DNA of 64,000 nt from contig JAQBSZ010000015.1 of the NCBI GenBank assembly GCA_027623555.1, positions 1 to 64,000 on the forward strand, given 5' to 3'. The notes below the pieces were generated by a model. It ran no database searches. It saw only the letters and a program-made list of their open reading frames with translations, and had not been told where the DNA came from. Position numbers and translations under genes: made by a program. Source of the stretch: Pseudomonadota bacterium (GTDB lineage: Bacteria > Pseudomonadota > Gammaproteobacteria > Pseudomonadales > Pseudohongiellaceae). Shown here in pieces: positions 1 to 8,414 of the stretch (position 1 is its first letter; every line of letters begins with the position of its first letter).

Positions 1-16
1 CTCACTTTAAAGTGAG
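1..16. repeat. perfect 16-bp palindrome at window edge
   Basis: The first 16 bases form a perfect inverted repeat with 8-bp arms (CTCACTTT / AAAGTGAG) and no loop. It lies about 170 bp upstream of the integron integrase, where an attI site or an operator would be expected. I cannot find a convincing GTTRRRY integrase core site nearby, so its role is unknown and it may be part of a larger structure cut by the window edge. Confidence 0.4.
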
Positions 17-184
17 CGTAGTTTTCGTAACTTCTTGAAATATCTCATTGAATTATTGGAGCCCCGGCAAACTGCGCCAACGTTGATTGGATTATGCGCG
101 AAATTTGTAGATTTGGCTGAATCTCTCCTATTGTTTGTCAGATGGATACTGATGATTTCCATTTAGTCACTAGGAGAAAATTGT

Positions 185-1141
185 ATGAGTAAGGAAATTC
201 TTGAATCTGTCAGACGGAACATTCGGCTACGCGGTTATAGCATGGGAACAGAGAAGACCTATATAAACTGGATAAGGCGCTTCCTGTACTTTACCAGCAG
301 TGAGAGTCCTGAAAATGTTAACCCTCAAAGAATTGGTGAATATCTGTCTTATCTGGCAAATGAGCGGCATGTCAGCATCAATACTCAAAAAGTTGTTCTG
401 AATGCGCTTGTCTTCTATTTTGAGAAATTCCTTAAGTGCGAAGTTGGGAACTTGGGATTCACTCTTGCCACCAGGCAACGGTATCTACCAACTGTTCTAA
501 CAGTTGAGGAAGTGAAATCCATTCTTGATCAATTAGAAGGGAGAAATCGCCTGATCATCGAGCTAATGTATGGAAGTGGGCTGAGGGTAAGTGAGGCGCT
601 GGCTATACGCATTCAGGACATTGATATCAAGCGTGGGGCGTTGACGATCAGGGATGCAAAGGGCAGAAAAGACCGCCAAACGTTATTAAGTAATAAGGCT
701 GGCGAAAGGCTGCAAACTCAGATAGACCATGCACTGAGAGTCCAATCTCGCGATACTGAGAAAGGGGTGGGTACCTCGATGAATCCTTCGCTGGTATTGA
801 AATACCCTAAGGCGCCGTTTTCGCCAGCCTGGGCCTACTTATTCCCCTCATCAAAATGGTGTGCACATCCACTGACCGGCGAATTGGTGAGACATCATCT
901 GCATCATTCAGTAGTAAGGAAGTTCTTGAAGATAGCGGTCAAGAAAGCCGGCATTACGAATAAGCGCGTAACTACGCATACCTTCCGACATTCGTTTGCT
1001 ACTCACTTGATGGCGCAAGGCACTGACATTCGTACAGTGCAGGAATTGCTTGGACACAACGATGTTTCAACAACGCAGATTTATACCCATGTATTGGGTA
1101 GACATTATTCAGGAGCAACGAGTCCGGCAGATTTGCTCTGA
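185..1141 (+). CDS. intI: integron integrase (IntI-type tyrosine recombinase)
   Basis: A tyrosine recombinase of 318 residues that would insert and excise gene cassettes at attI/attC sites. The N-terminal SAM-like DNA-binding domain spans about 1-90 and the catalytic domain about 105-308. The catalytic set is visible: R134 (GSGLR), H265-x-x-R268, H291 (LLGH) and Y300 (QIYTH). The IntI hallmark insertion, absent from XerC/D, is present at about 204-222 (KYPKA ... W ... LFPS), which separates it from Xer recombinases. The start ATG follows AGGAGAAAATTGT. Integrases of this class are normally transcribed away from their array, so attI and cassettes would lie left of the window. It appears full length with no disruption. 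Family assignment is strong; whether an array exists is not visible here. Confidence 0.92.
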   Translation: MSKEILESVRRNIRLRGYSMGTEKTYINWIRRFLYFTSSESPENVNPQRIGEYLSYLANERHVSINTQKVVLNALVFYFEKFLKCEVGNLGFTLATRQRYLPTVLTVEEVKSILDQLEGRNRLIIELMYGSGLRVSEALAIRIQDIDIKRGALTIRDAKGRKDRQTLLSNKAGERLQTQIDHALRVQSRDTEKGVGTSMNPSLVLKYPKAPFSPAWAYLFPSSKWCAHPLTGELVRHHLHHSVVRKFLKIAVKKAGITNKRVTTHTFRHSFATHLMAQGTDIRTVQELLGHNDVSTTQIYTHVLGRHYSGATSPADLL

Positions 1142-1142
1142 A

Positions 1143-1643
1143 TCAGACGATATGCCCAACCCATCTTCCAGCCAGCATCACTCCCGCCCATAGAAACAGT
1201 GACAGGCTGCCGACGATTTTAAGCTGGGCAGGGGTCGCAGCTACGCCATCCCATCGCTCGATGTGTTTGAATATCCGAAAATGGAAATAGGTCATATTGA
1301 TGCCGGCGAGAACCAGTAGCACTATCTTCCACTGAAACGCAGGATTGAGTACGTGGGAGGCGGCGCGAGTTATGAACATCCCCAGGCCGGTGATAGTTGC
1401 CACGCTAAATGCTCCCCAAGTCCAGGGTACGAGTTCGCGGTTGAGTGTGGAAATAGGATAGCGGGTAGCGGCGAGGCCGAGCAGGCGCAGGTCGACCCAG
1501 AGTATCGAGCCTACCACCATGGCAGCGGCGATAACGTGGATCGATTCGAGCAGGGGAAACCAGTTAGTGCCACCAATGGTCCAGGAGAGTGGCCAGTTTT
1601 CAACGTCTAACCATCTTGGTGAATTTAAAAATTCAGCTATCAC
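1143..1643 (-). CDS. small four-helix membrane protein (DUF6644-like), copy 1
   Basis: A predicted inner-membrane protein of about 166 residues with four hydrophobic segments and a conserved signature, a His-containing helix followed by VGSILWVDLRLLGLA, ending in AGRWVGHIV. I chose the GTG at 1643 because a GGAG motif lies 6 nt upstream; an in-frame ATG at 1694 would add 17 polar residues without a good ribosome site. It is a paralog of the next gene upstream on the same strand (1767-2303). The name DUF6644 is from memory of the family signature and is less certain than the membrane topology. Function unknown; the conserved histidines would be compatible with heme or metal binding, but this is speculation. 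Confidence 0.7.
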   Translation of the reverse strand: MIAEFLNSPRWLDVENWPLSWTIGGTNWFPLLESIHVIAAAMVVGSILWVDLRLLGLAATRYPISTLNRELVPWTWGAFSVATITGLGMFITRAASHVLNPAFQWKIVLLVLAGINMTYFHFRIFKHIERWDGVAATPAQLKIVGSLSLFLWAGVMLAGRWVGHIV

Positions 1644-1766
1644 GTTAAACTCCAATCTATCTGCAGCCGACGATCGTTCGGTGATTCCAGGCAACTAGAG
1701 ATCAACATCTCCACCGGCATAAGATTCGCAATTGGCATTTGGAGATTCAGCATGATCTCGAACACG

Positions 1767-2303
1767 TTAGGCACTCCAGATCGGATATTGGAGATGTTCG
1801 AGATAGGCGATCCATCTTCCTGCCATCGCCACCATGATCCACAGCCCCAGTGATGCCAAAGCGACACCACGCGCGGTCCACAGGCGTTTGGCATTAAGCT
1901 CCCAGTAGTCCATCTGGGTCCTGCTCATCAAATGAAAGAACAGGGTGAGCAGGATCGCCGCAAGCAGGAAGCTGAGCTTCCAGGCAAACACCGGATTGTT
2001 GAAGTAACGCACCGGTCTGCCAAACAAAAAGAAGGCACCGGAGACGAAGTTACTGGCCAGCGCCCACCACAACCACGGCATGACCCGTTTGGTCATCTCG
2101 CTGATTCCCTGGCTGGGTACCGCCAGTCCCAGAATTCTCAAATCCAGCATTACTACCGAACCCATAACCACCGCGATGCCGAGAATGTGCACGGTCTGGA
2201 TAATTGGCGGGAAGCCGGGGATATTTCTGAGGGCCCACAGGGCGCCTGCTTGCAGGAAGGAGTCGGAGAGTAACCCGCCAATGCTGGTAAAAAATTCTGG
2301 CAT
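1767..2303 (-). CDS. small four-helix membrane protein (DUF6644-like), copy 2
   Basis: A 178-residue predicted membrane protein, tandem paralog of the gene at 1143-1643. Both share a His in the first core helix, then VMGS...MLDLRILGLAV (here) or VVGS...WVDLRLLGLA (copy 1), a central FNNPVFAWK / LNPAFQWK motif, and a C-terminal MAGRW. The two genes are co-directional, 120 bp apart, and probably co-transcribed. The ribosome site is weak (purines run directly into the ATG). Function unknown. Confidence 0.72.
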   Translation of the reverse strand: MPEFFTSIGGLLSDSFLQAGALWALRNIPGFPPIIQTVHILGIAVVMGSVVMLDLRILGLAVPSQGISEMTKRVMPWLWWALASNFVSGAFFLFGRPVRYFNNPVFAWKLSFLLAAILLTLFFHLMSRTQMDYWELNAKRLWTARGVALASLGLWIMVAMAGRWIAYLEHLQYPIWSA

Positions 2304-2507
2304 CTCTTTTATTATTAAATCTTCACGCGACTGAAATCAGCTACCGCTGGTCGGTTTGGCCGTTTATGGATGCAGGGCGAGAATAGCATGATTCGGTGTC
2401 GTGCTGACAATACGGGCCGGCTAAATAGATTGTCCTAAAGAATTTACCACTGAATCGGATAGCTAATGTAGCGCTACTTCTTATGCAATAACTTGCCAGG
2501 AGGACTT

Positions 2508-2900
2508 ATGAGTGACGAACTATCCTATCTCACCTACGTTACCCTGTTAACGGCACTTATGTGGGTTCCCTACATCCTTAATATGATCAGTGTGCGTGGA
2601 CTCGTGAATGCCATGGGGTATCCCGAGAATTCGCCGCCTATGGCCGATTGGGCGAACAGATTAAAAGCGGCCCACTACAATGCGGTTGAGAATCTGGTGG
2701 TATTTGCGCCGCTGATACTGATAGTTGAAATCATGGACATAGGTGGCCTGGCAACCGCCCTGTCGAGCATGATTTATTTCATTGCCAGGGTCGTCCATGC
2801 GTTGAGTTATACCTTGAAAGTGCCTTATGTCAGGACTGGAGCATACGCAGCAGGGTGGCTAAGCGTGCTCTGCATCGCCTCTCAAATACTACTGGCGTAA
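2508..2900 (+). CDS. MAPEG family membrane protein
   Basis: A 130-residue protein with four hydrophobic segments and the MAPEG (membrane-associated proteins in eicosanoid and glutathione metabolism) pattern: an N-terminal helix, the RLKAAHYNAVENLVVFAPLI segment around 50-70, and the RVVHALSYTLKVPYVRTGAY segment around 90-110. The start at 2508 is fixed by an ideal AGGAGG at 2498-2503, 4 nt upstream; an in-frame GTG/ATG-type start 15 bases earlier would bury this site inside the gene. Bacterial MAPEG proteins may act as glutathione-linked peroxidases or transferases, but most are uncharacterised. It converges with ilvD. Confidence 0.85.
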   Translation: MSDELSYLTYVTLLTALMWVPYILNMISVRGLVNAMGYPENSPPMADWANRLKAAHYNAVENLVVFAPLILIVEIMDIGGLATALSSMIYFIARVVHALSYTLKVPYVRTGAYAAGWLSVLCIASQILLA

Positions 2901-2959
2901 TTCAGAGCTGTCTCTGCTGTGCCCGTTCGAATATAGGGCGGGCTCCTTGCTCTTCGCCT

Positions 2960-4639
2960 TCACAGATTCTTATCGGTAACAGCGCCTTCCGAGGCAGAAG
3001 TGACGGAGGCGGCGTACTTCGCCAGCACGCCACGGGTATAACGTGGCGCGGGTTGCTGCCATTTCGCCAGTCGCGCCGCAATCTCGGCATCACTCACATC
3101 GAGTGTTACCGTATTTGACTCGGCATCGATGAATATTTTGTCGCCAGTCTTCACGATCGCGATGGGACCACCTTCGAACGCTTCCGGGGTCACGTGTCCC
3201 ACAACGAAGCCATGTGATCCGCCGGAGAATCGACCATCGGTGATGAGTGCCACGTCTTCGCCGAGTCCCTTGCCCATGATTGCCGAAGTCGGGGACAACA
3301 TCTCCCGCATCCCCGGTGCTCCCTTGGGGCCCTCGTAACGAATCACCAGCACATCGCGTTTGACCACGGTGCCATCCAGAATGCCTTTCAGGCATTCCTC
3401 TTCAGACTCGAAGACCCGGGCATTGCCGGAAAAACTGAGGCCTTCCTTGCCGGTGATCTTCGCAACCGCACCGGTCGGGGCGAGATTGCCCCGTAGCACA
3501 ACCAGGTGACTGTCTTTCTTGATGGGATTGTCGAACGACCGGATGATGTCCTGTCCCTTGGGATAGGGGGCGACCGTGGCCAGGTTTTCCGCCAGGGACT
3601 TGCCGGTGACAGTCAGGCAGGAGCCATCCAGCATGCCGGCTTCCAGCATCATCTTCATCAGGGGCTGGATGCCGCCAATATTGATCAACTCCGACATCAG
3701 ATACTTTCCGCTGGGCTTGAGGTCCGCCAGCATGGGGATCTGCTTGCCGATGCGTGTGAAGTCATCCAGTTCCAGTGCCACACCCATGGTGTGGGCCATC
3801 GCCAGTAAATGCAGCACGGCATTCGTCGATCCGCCGAGGGCGATTGTGACCTTGATGGCATTTTCAAACGCCGACCGTGTCATGATGTCCGAGGGTTTGA
3901 TGTCGTGTTCGAGCAGGCGCATGATCGCCTCACCCGCATTGAGGCAGTCCGCCACCTTCTCCTGGGAGATCGCGTCCTGGGCCGAGCTATTGGGCAGGCT
4001 CATGCCGAGTGCCTCGATAGCCGAGGCCATCGTGTTCGCCGTGTACATACCGCCGCAGGAGCCGGGACCAGGTATCGCCGTATCTTCGATCTGTTTGAGT
4101 TCGATAGCGGAAACCTTGCCAGCCGCATGTTCACCCACCGCCTCGAACACGGAGATAATATTCGTATGGTTTGGGCCCGGCTGGATTGTGCCCCCATAGA
4201 TAAACAGCGCAGGGCGGTTCAGCCTGGCCATGCCCATCAGTAATCCCGGCATATTCTTGTCACAACCGCCGATCGCGATGATCGCGTCGTGGCCCATGCA
4301 ACCGGAGACCGTTTCGACGCTATCGGCGATCACTTCACGGGACACTAGCGAGTACTTCATGCCCTCGGTGCCCATCGAGATGCCGTCAGAGATCGTAATG
4401 ACGTTATAGATGATGCCCTTTCCGCCGGCGTCATCGGTTCCCTTGTTAACATCCTCAGCGAGCTTGTTGATATGCATATTGCAGGGCGTGACCATGCTCC
4501 AGGTTGACGCGATTCCGATTTGCGGTTTCGCGAAATCGCCGTCTTCGAACCCCACAGCCCGCAACATGGCTCGGCTTGGGGCCTGTTCCATACCGTCAAC
4601 TACTATCTTAGAATATTTGCGTAAGTCCTTGTCTGTCAT
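2960..4639 (-). CDS. ilvD: dihydroxy-acid dehydratase IlvD
   Basis: Dehydrates 2,3-dihydroxy acids to 2-keto acids, the penultimate common step of valine and isoleucine synthesis and a precursor step for leucine and pantothenate. The 559-residue length matches the shorter IlvD class. Family signatures: GMEQAPSRAMLRAVG near the N terminus, C53 (TPCN), GGCDKNMPG around 124-132 (C126), GPGSCGGMYTANTM near 190-205, and the C-terminal GRFSGG...GHVTPEA. The three cysteines fit Fe-S ligation at the active site. It is a stand-alone transcription unit, convergent with the MAPEG gene and divergent from the Ada-AlkA gene across a 250-bp gap. Confidence 0.97.
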   Translation of the reverse strand: MTDKDLRKYSKIVVDGMEQAPSRAMLRAVGFEDGDFAKPQIGIASTWSMVTPCNMHINKLAEDVNKGTDDAGGKGIIYNVITISDGISMGTEGMKYSLVSREVIADSVETVSGCMGHDAIIAIGGCDKNMPGLLMGMARLNRPALFIYGGTIQPGPNHTNIISVFEAVGEHAAGKVSAIELKQIEDTAIPGPGSCGGMYTANTMASAIEALGMSLPNSSAQDAISQEKVADCLNAGEAIMRLLEHDIKPSDIMTRSAFENAIKVTIALGGSTNAVLHLLAMAHTMGVALELDDFTRIGKQIPMLADLKPSGKYLMSELINIGGIQPLMKMMLEAGMLDGSCLTVTGKSLAENLATVAPYPKGQDIIRSFDNPIKKDSHLVVLRGNLAPTGAVAKITGKEGLSFSGNARVFESEEECLKGILDGTVVKRDVLVIRYEGPKGAPGMREMLSPTSAIMGKGLGEDVALITDGRFSGGSHGFVVGHVTPEAFEGGPIAIVKTGDKIFIDAESNTVTLDVSDAEIAARLAKWQQPAPRYTRGVLAKYAASVTSASEGAVTDKNL

Positions 4640-4889
4640 TGCATTTCCAGAATTAAGTTAAGATTGTGCATGCGCTATTCACCCGCCCTTTCAGGCGCGG
4701 TGCCATGGCGTTCCAGATTCTTAAGAGACGCTGGATTGCGTTCGGTTAGCCCAAAAAATGAGGGCGTTAATATACACCAGCACGGCGCGCATCGGCTATT
4801 CACTTTGTACGCATAGGCCAATCCAGGGATCAGGCTGTCGGCGCCTGTCTGGCGCTGTAAAAGCGTCCGCTACCTGGCCTTGATCTGGT

Positions 4890-6455
4890 GTGGAGAAAAT
4901 AAATGATAAGGTCCGAAAACGGCCAGTTTTCCCAGACAAACCGGGTATCATGGCTGTCAGAATTCACAGAGGAACTTGCGTGTTACTCAACCCCGATGAT
5001 TTTGAAGACGCCCGCCAGAGTCGCGACCCTCGCTTCGATGGGCGTTTCTTTGTCGGCGTGCTGACCACGGGAATCTACTGCCGCCCGGTATGTCCGGTCA
5101 AAATCCCGAAGAAAGAAAACATCCAGCTCTACCAATCAGCCGCTGCCGCTGCCGCTGCGGGATTCCGACCCTGCCTGCGCTGTCGACCTGAGTCTTCACC
5201 GGGTACGCCGGCCTGGAGTGGGTCATCGTGGAAGGTCTCCCGGGCGCTGCAGCTGATTGACCAGGGATTTCTGGATGACGGGGCTGTCGATGAGTTGGCC
5301 GCGCAGCTGCAGGTTGGAGCCCGGCAACTGGACCGGCTGTTTCAAAAACACCTCGGGGCATCACCGGTCGAGGTCGCCCAGACCCGGCGTCTGCATTTTG
5401 CGAAGAAACTGATCGATGAGACAAATATGGCGCTGTCTGAGATTTGCTATGCGGCAGGCTTCGGCAGTGTGCGGCGCTTTAATGCCGTGTTCAGCAAGAT
5501 CTATGGGAGATCCCCGAAACAACTACGGGAAAAGCGCAAGCAACCACGCCGCACCGAACAGGCGGCGATCGAGATAACGCTGTCATTCAGGCCGCCGTTC
5601 GATTGGCAGTCGATGCTCGGGTTTCTGAAGTTTCGTTCCATTCCAGGCGTGGAAGCGGTCACCGATGATTCCTATGCCAGAACGATTTGCGTGGCTGGTG
5701 TCGCCGGGGATTTTTCGGTCAGGTTCAGCCAGGACTCGAACCAGGTTGCAGTAATGATCAACCACCCGCAGTCGTGCCACTTGTACCAGATTATCGATCG
5801 CATTCGTTCCATCTTTGATCTCCGCGCAGACAGCGCCCAGATCGATCAATTCCTGGCAAAGGACAAATTACTCAAACCGATGGTTAACAAGTTTACCGGG
5901 CTACGGGTACCGGGTTGTTGGGATGGCTTCGAAGTCGCCGTGCGCGCAATCCTTGGACAGCAGATTTCTGTCAAAGCCGCCTCTACCCTGGTGGCGAGGA
6001 TTGCAAGTCGTCACGGTAGCGCCTATACATGCGCGAACCCGCAGTTGACCCATGTGTTTCCCGGTGCAACCGAGCTGCGCCGTGCAAACCTCGATGGTCT
6101 TGGCATCGTTACCCAGCGCATCGCTGCCATCAAGTCCGTGGCTGAGCTCATTGCTTCGGGAAACATCAAGATCGATTGCACACTTGATACCGATACCTTT
6201 GTGGAAAAAATCTGCCAGGTAAAAGGAATTGGTGAGTGGACGGCACACTACATCGCCATGCGGGCACTGAACGACCCGAACGCGTTTCCCCATTCCGACT
6301 TGATACTGCGGCGTGCGGCCGCACCGGCTAGCGGTGCGGGTGAAACAGCGGCGCTGACTGCCAGGCAACTCCTGGCCCGCGCTGAAGCCTGGCAACCCTG
6401 GCGAGCCTATGCCGTTATCTTGCTGTGGAGAAACTATCAAGCATCTTTGAATTAG
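4890..6455 (+). CDS. Ada N-terminal/AraC regulator fused to AlkA-type 3-methyladenine DNA glycosylase
   Basis: A 521-residue three-part protein. Residues ~35-100 form the Ada methylphosphotriester domain with zinc cysteines C64, C68, C95 and C98 at exactly the E. coli Ada spacing (38/42/69/72), so C64 is the predicted methyl acceptor. Residues ~115-212 are an AraC-type helix-turn-helix. Residues ~225-515 are AlkA: N-terminal beta domain, LGQQIS (355-360), helix-hairpin-helix VKGIGEW (444-450) and predicted catalytic D470 in FPHSDL. This should sense methylated phosphates, activate its own operon and excise alkylated bases. The methyltransferase half of Ada is supplied by the next gene, 44 bp downstream. 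The start is GTG (4890); an ATG at 4950 is possible, still upstream of the Ada domain. Confidence 0.93.
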   Translation: MEKINDKVRKRPVFPDKPGIMAVRIHRGTCVLLNPDDFEDARQSRDPRFDGRFFVGVLTTGIYCRPVCPVKIPKKENIQLYQSAAAAAAAGFRPCLRCRPESSPGTPAWSGSSWKVSRALQLIDQGFLDDGAVDELAAQLQVGARQLDRLFQKHLGASPVEVAQTRRLHFAKKLIDETNMALSEICYAAGFGSVRRFNAVFSKIYGRSPKQLREKRKQPRRTEQAAIEITLSFRPPFDWQSMLGFLKFRSIPGVEAVTDDSYARTICVAGVAGDFSVRFSQDSNQVAVMINHPQSCHLYQIIDRIRSIFDLRADSAQIDQFLAKDKLLKPMVNKFTGLRVPGCWDGFEVAVRAILGQQISVKAASTLVARIASRHGSAYTCANPQLTHVFPGATELRRANLDGLGIVTQRIAAIKSVAELIASGNIKIDCTLDTDTFVEKICQVKGIGEWTAHYIAMRALNDPNAFPHSDLILRRAAAPASGAGETAALTARQLLARAEAWQPWRAYAVILLWRNYQASLN

Positions 6456-6499
6456 TTTTTTTAAGTATTGGGATTAGTATTTGGACCAGGACACGCGCT

Positions 6500-7000
6500 A
6501 TGACGACTTACTATCATTACCACACCACACCCATCGGCCAGTTATTGCTCGCCGGTGATGGCGACTACCTGACCTTACTGGGCTTTCCTCAAGGGTCCAT
6601 GGCGCGCCGCCATGAACTGCCCTGGTCGAAAGACAGCAAGCCATTCAGGGAAGTGATGTTTCAACTCGATGCCTACTTTGCGGGGGACTTGCAGGAGTTC
6701 GACCTGCCGCTGGCGCCAGTAGGTACTGAATTTCAGCACAGCGTCTGGAATGCCCTGACGGAAATTCCTTTCGGGCAGACCTGGAGTTATGGCCAGTTGG
6801 CCCGGCATATCTCTCGACCCAAAGCCTCGCGTGCTGTGGGTGCGGCTAACGGATTGAACCCGATTCCAGTAATCATTCCCTGTCATCGTGTCATTGGCAG
6901 TAACGGCAAGCTCACAGGCTTTGGTGGGGGTCTGAAGACGAAGCAGTTTCTGCTCAATCTCGAGACCGAGGTGATTGCGCCAGGCCTGAATTTTGCTTAG
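6500..7000 (+). CDS. ogt: methylated-DNA--protein-cysteine methyltransferase
   Basis: A suicide repair protein of 166 residues that removes alkyl groups from O6-alkylguanine and O4-alkylthymine. The active-site motif IIPCHRVIGSNG places the acceptor cysteine at 128, preceded by GQTWSYGQLA (helix-turn-helix) and RAVGAANGLNP (Asn hinge region). The start at 6500 (ATGACGACT) has AGGA upstream and fits the family length; a longer in-frame reading overlapping the end of the alkA fusion would add an unconserved leader. It follows the Ada-AlkA fusion directly and should be co-transcribed as an adaptive-response operon. Confidence 0.95.
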   Translation: MTTYYHYHTTPIGQLLLAGDGDYLTLLGFPQGSMARRHELPWSKDSKPFREVMFQLDAYFAGDLQEFDLPLAPVGTEFQHSVWNALTEIPFGQTWSYGQLARHISRPKASRAVGAANGLNPIPVIIPCHRVIGSNGKLTGFGGGLKTKQFLLNLETEVIAPGLNFA

Positions 7001-7132
7001 TTGCGGCTTTGCAGGACAATCCTCTTGTGTGCAACTCATCCAATGCAATGACGGGGAACTAGGAACACTACGCGCTGTCGCAAGTAGAGTACTGGAGAAT
7101 TAAGCAGCCGCGCACCGGCAACTGGTTAACGA

Positions 7133-8029
7133 ATGACTCGAGCGCTTGAGTATTTGAAGTCAACGGAGAATCGCGTGCTACTGTTTGCGGTAGCGCTGAG
7201 TCTCACACTGCATATTTCCCTGCTCGCCGCCGTTTTTTCCCAGCGCATTGAGTTTCCCCAATCTGCAGTTCCCAATAGCGTACAGGTGCGCCTACTTCCA
7301 GCGAATCCGCAGCAGACTGCAATTGTAGCCACGGCCGAAGCACTCATCGCGCCTGTACCCTTAGCTGCGGATGAGGAGCCAACACCAGTCAGCGAAGCAC
7401 TCGTTTCGGAATCCCGGGATACACAGAACCAGATAGCAGAAAACATTGCGTACAGTGAGCCGCTTAGCGCAACGTTCAGCGAACCTCAGGAGAGGGTTAA
7501 CTTGGTTGAAGAAGCAGCCGAGCAGGAAGCCACGTCCAGACTTTTCGTTCCTTCTGTAGTCACGGTGGAAGCATCGTTGCGCCAGATACAGCAGCAGGCT
7601 GCCGGAAATTCCAGGTCATGGGCGAAAGACTGTAATATTCTGGAAGAACAGTCTGAGCTGTATTCCTGCGATCTGAAAGATCAGCGCAATTACCAGTCAC
7701 TCGAGCGCAATCACACATACGAGACATTGAATCCGATTCGCGAACTCACCCGATCGCAGCGCACCCTGCCGACAATTGCAGAAAATGCTCCGGCCCTGGC
7801 GGGGCGGTTGGCTCTTGCCGATATTCCAGAAGGGCTAAGTGATTATCTTTTGGAAGAGGTGGAGGCGGGTATCACACTAAACTCGAACATGGGGAATCGC
7901 GCAGTGGGCCATATGCGCGCCATGACAGACAAGAGTGCGGCTGGTGCGATGGCGCGACAGATCCTTGGCGATGCCTGGGTAGTTACTCGTGCAAAGCAGC
8001 TACAGCAACGCAAAGTGCATGCACGCTGA
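7133..8029 (+). CDS. TonB-like single-pass envelope protein of unknown function
   Basis: I do not recognise a named family. The 298-residue protein has a short cytoplasmic N terminus (1-12), one transmembrane segment (about 13-36, LLFAVALSLTLHISLLAAVF) and a long periplasmic part. The topology, and the SLTLHISLL helix followed by SVQVRLLP, resemble TonB or TolA N termini. Residues ~45-140 are Pro/Ala/Glu-rich and probably extended. Two cysteines (near 163 and 174, in KDCNILEE and YSCDLKD) could form a periplasmic disulfide. The C-terminal 60 residues are helical and basic. No canonical TonB C-terminal domain is visible, and no ExbB/ExbD partner is adjacent. It could be an energy-transducer relative or a structural envelope protein. 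Confidence 0.7.
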   Translation: MTRALEYLKSTENRVLLFAVALSLTLHISLLAAVFSQRIEFPQSAVPNSVQVRLLPANPQQTAIVATAEALIAPVPLAADEEPTPVSEALVSESRDTQNQIAENIAYSEPLSATFSEPQERVNLVEEAAEQEATSRLFVPSVVTVEASLRQIQQQAAGNSRSWAKDCNILEEQSELYSCDLKDQRNYQSLERNHTYETLNPIRELTRSQRTLPTIAENAPALAGRLALADIPEGLSDYLLEEVEAGITLNSNMGNRAVGHMRAMTDKSAAGAMARQILGDAWVVTRAKQLQQRKVHAR

Positions 8030-8092
8030 TTTACTACTAAAACTTTACCGCAATCCTCCGATAAAATACTAGATCGAAAAAAATGTTCGCTC

Positions 8093-8098
8093 TATAAT
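8093..8098 (+). promoter_or_regulatory. predicted sigma-70 -10 element for the MATE leader
   Basis: A perfect TATAAT. With 17-bp spacing the -35 region (TAGATC at 8070-8075) matches the consensus only weakly. The predicted transcript would start near 8105 and carry about 310 nt of leader before the MATE start codon. Confidence 0.45.
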
Positions 8099-8158
8099 GC
8101 GCGCACTTCAAATCCATCAGCAGCACTTTTCATAAAACCCATATTGAGGATTCAGCCC

Positions 8159-8197
8159 ATGGAATTCATTCCCGATCTAAACGGAGCGAAGGCCTGA
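8159..8197 (+). CDS. 12-codon leader ORF ahead of the MATE gene
   Basis: An ATG preceded by AGGA (8147-8150) opens a 12-residue frame, MEFIPDLNGAKA, closed by TGA. It lies inside the long leader between a perfect TATAAT and the MATE transporter start at 8415. A perfect 6-bp stem with a 4-nt loop (8204-8219) follows immediately. The arrangement is typical of a translated leader peptide controlling a downstream gene, but I see no known attenuator family, so this is an inference from position and ribosome site only. Confidence 0.35.
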   Translation: MEFIPDLNGAKA

Positions 8198-8414
8198 TTC
8201 TTGTAACGCAAGCGCGTTATTGGTTCTTCAGTACTCTTACACGCTCAAAACTGTAAAGTACTCATACTCGTCTTCTTCAGTCTGATCTTCCCGTTCAGGT
8301 CTCAGGAATTCTCCGGCTCTGCTTGAGTCGATTCAGAATCCAGGTCTTCAAATCTCCGCTTCGTTTCGCAGCGTCCATCGTTGTGGCTACTCGTTCTGTT
8401 AACGGAATTTGAAA

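Larger units (their letters stand above)
8030..8414 (+). other. 385-bp non-coding leader region of the MATE gene
   Basis: The gap between the TonB-like gene and the MATE gene holds a TATAAT element (8093-8098), a 12-codon frame (8159-8197), a 6-bp hairpin (8204-8219, TAACGC/GCGTTA) and about 195 bp of pyrimidine-rich sequence with no open frame. No tRNA or known riboswitch is apparent to me. Confidence 0.5.

Noticed and set aside
76-90. Possible attI core site (GTTGATT) before intI
   Set aside because: Deviates from GTTRRRY and lacks a partner site; too weak to call.
3576-4199. Open frame of 207 codons antisense to ilvD
   Set aside because: Shadow of the high-GC third positions in ilvD; no ribosome site or family resemblance.
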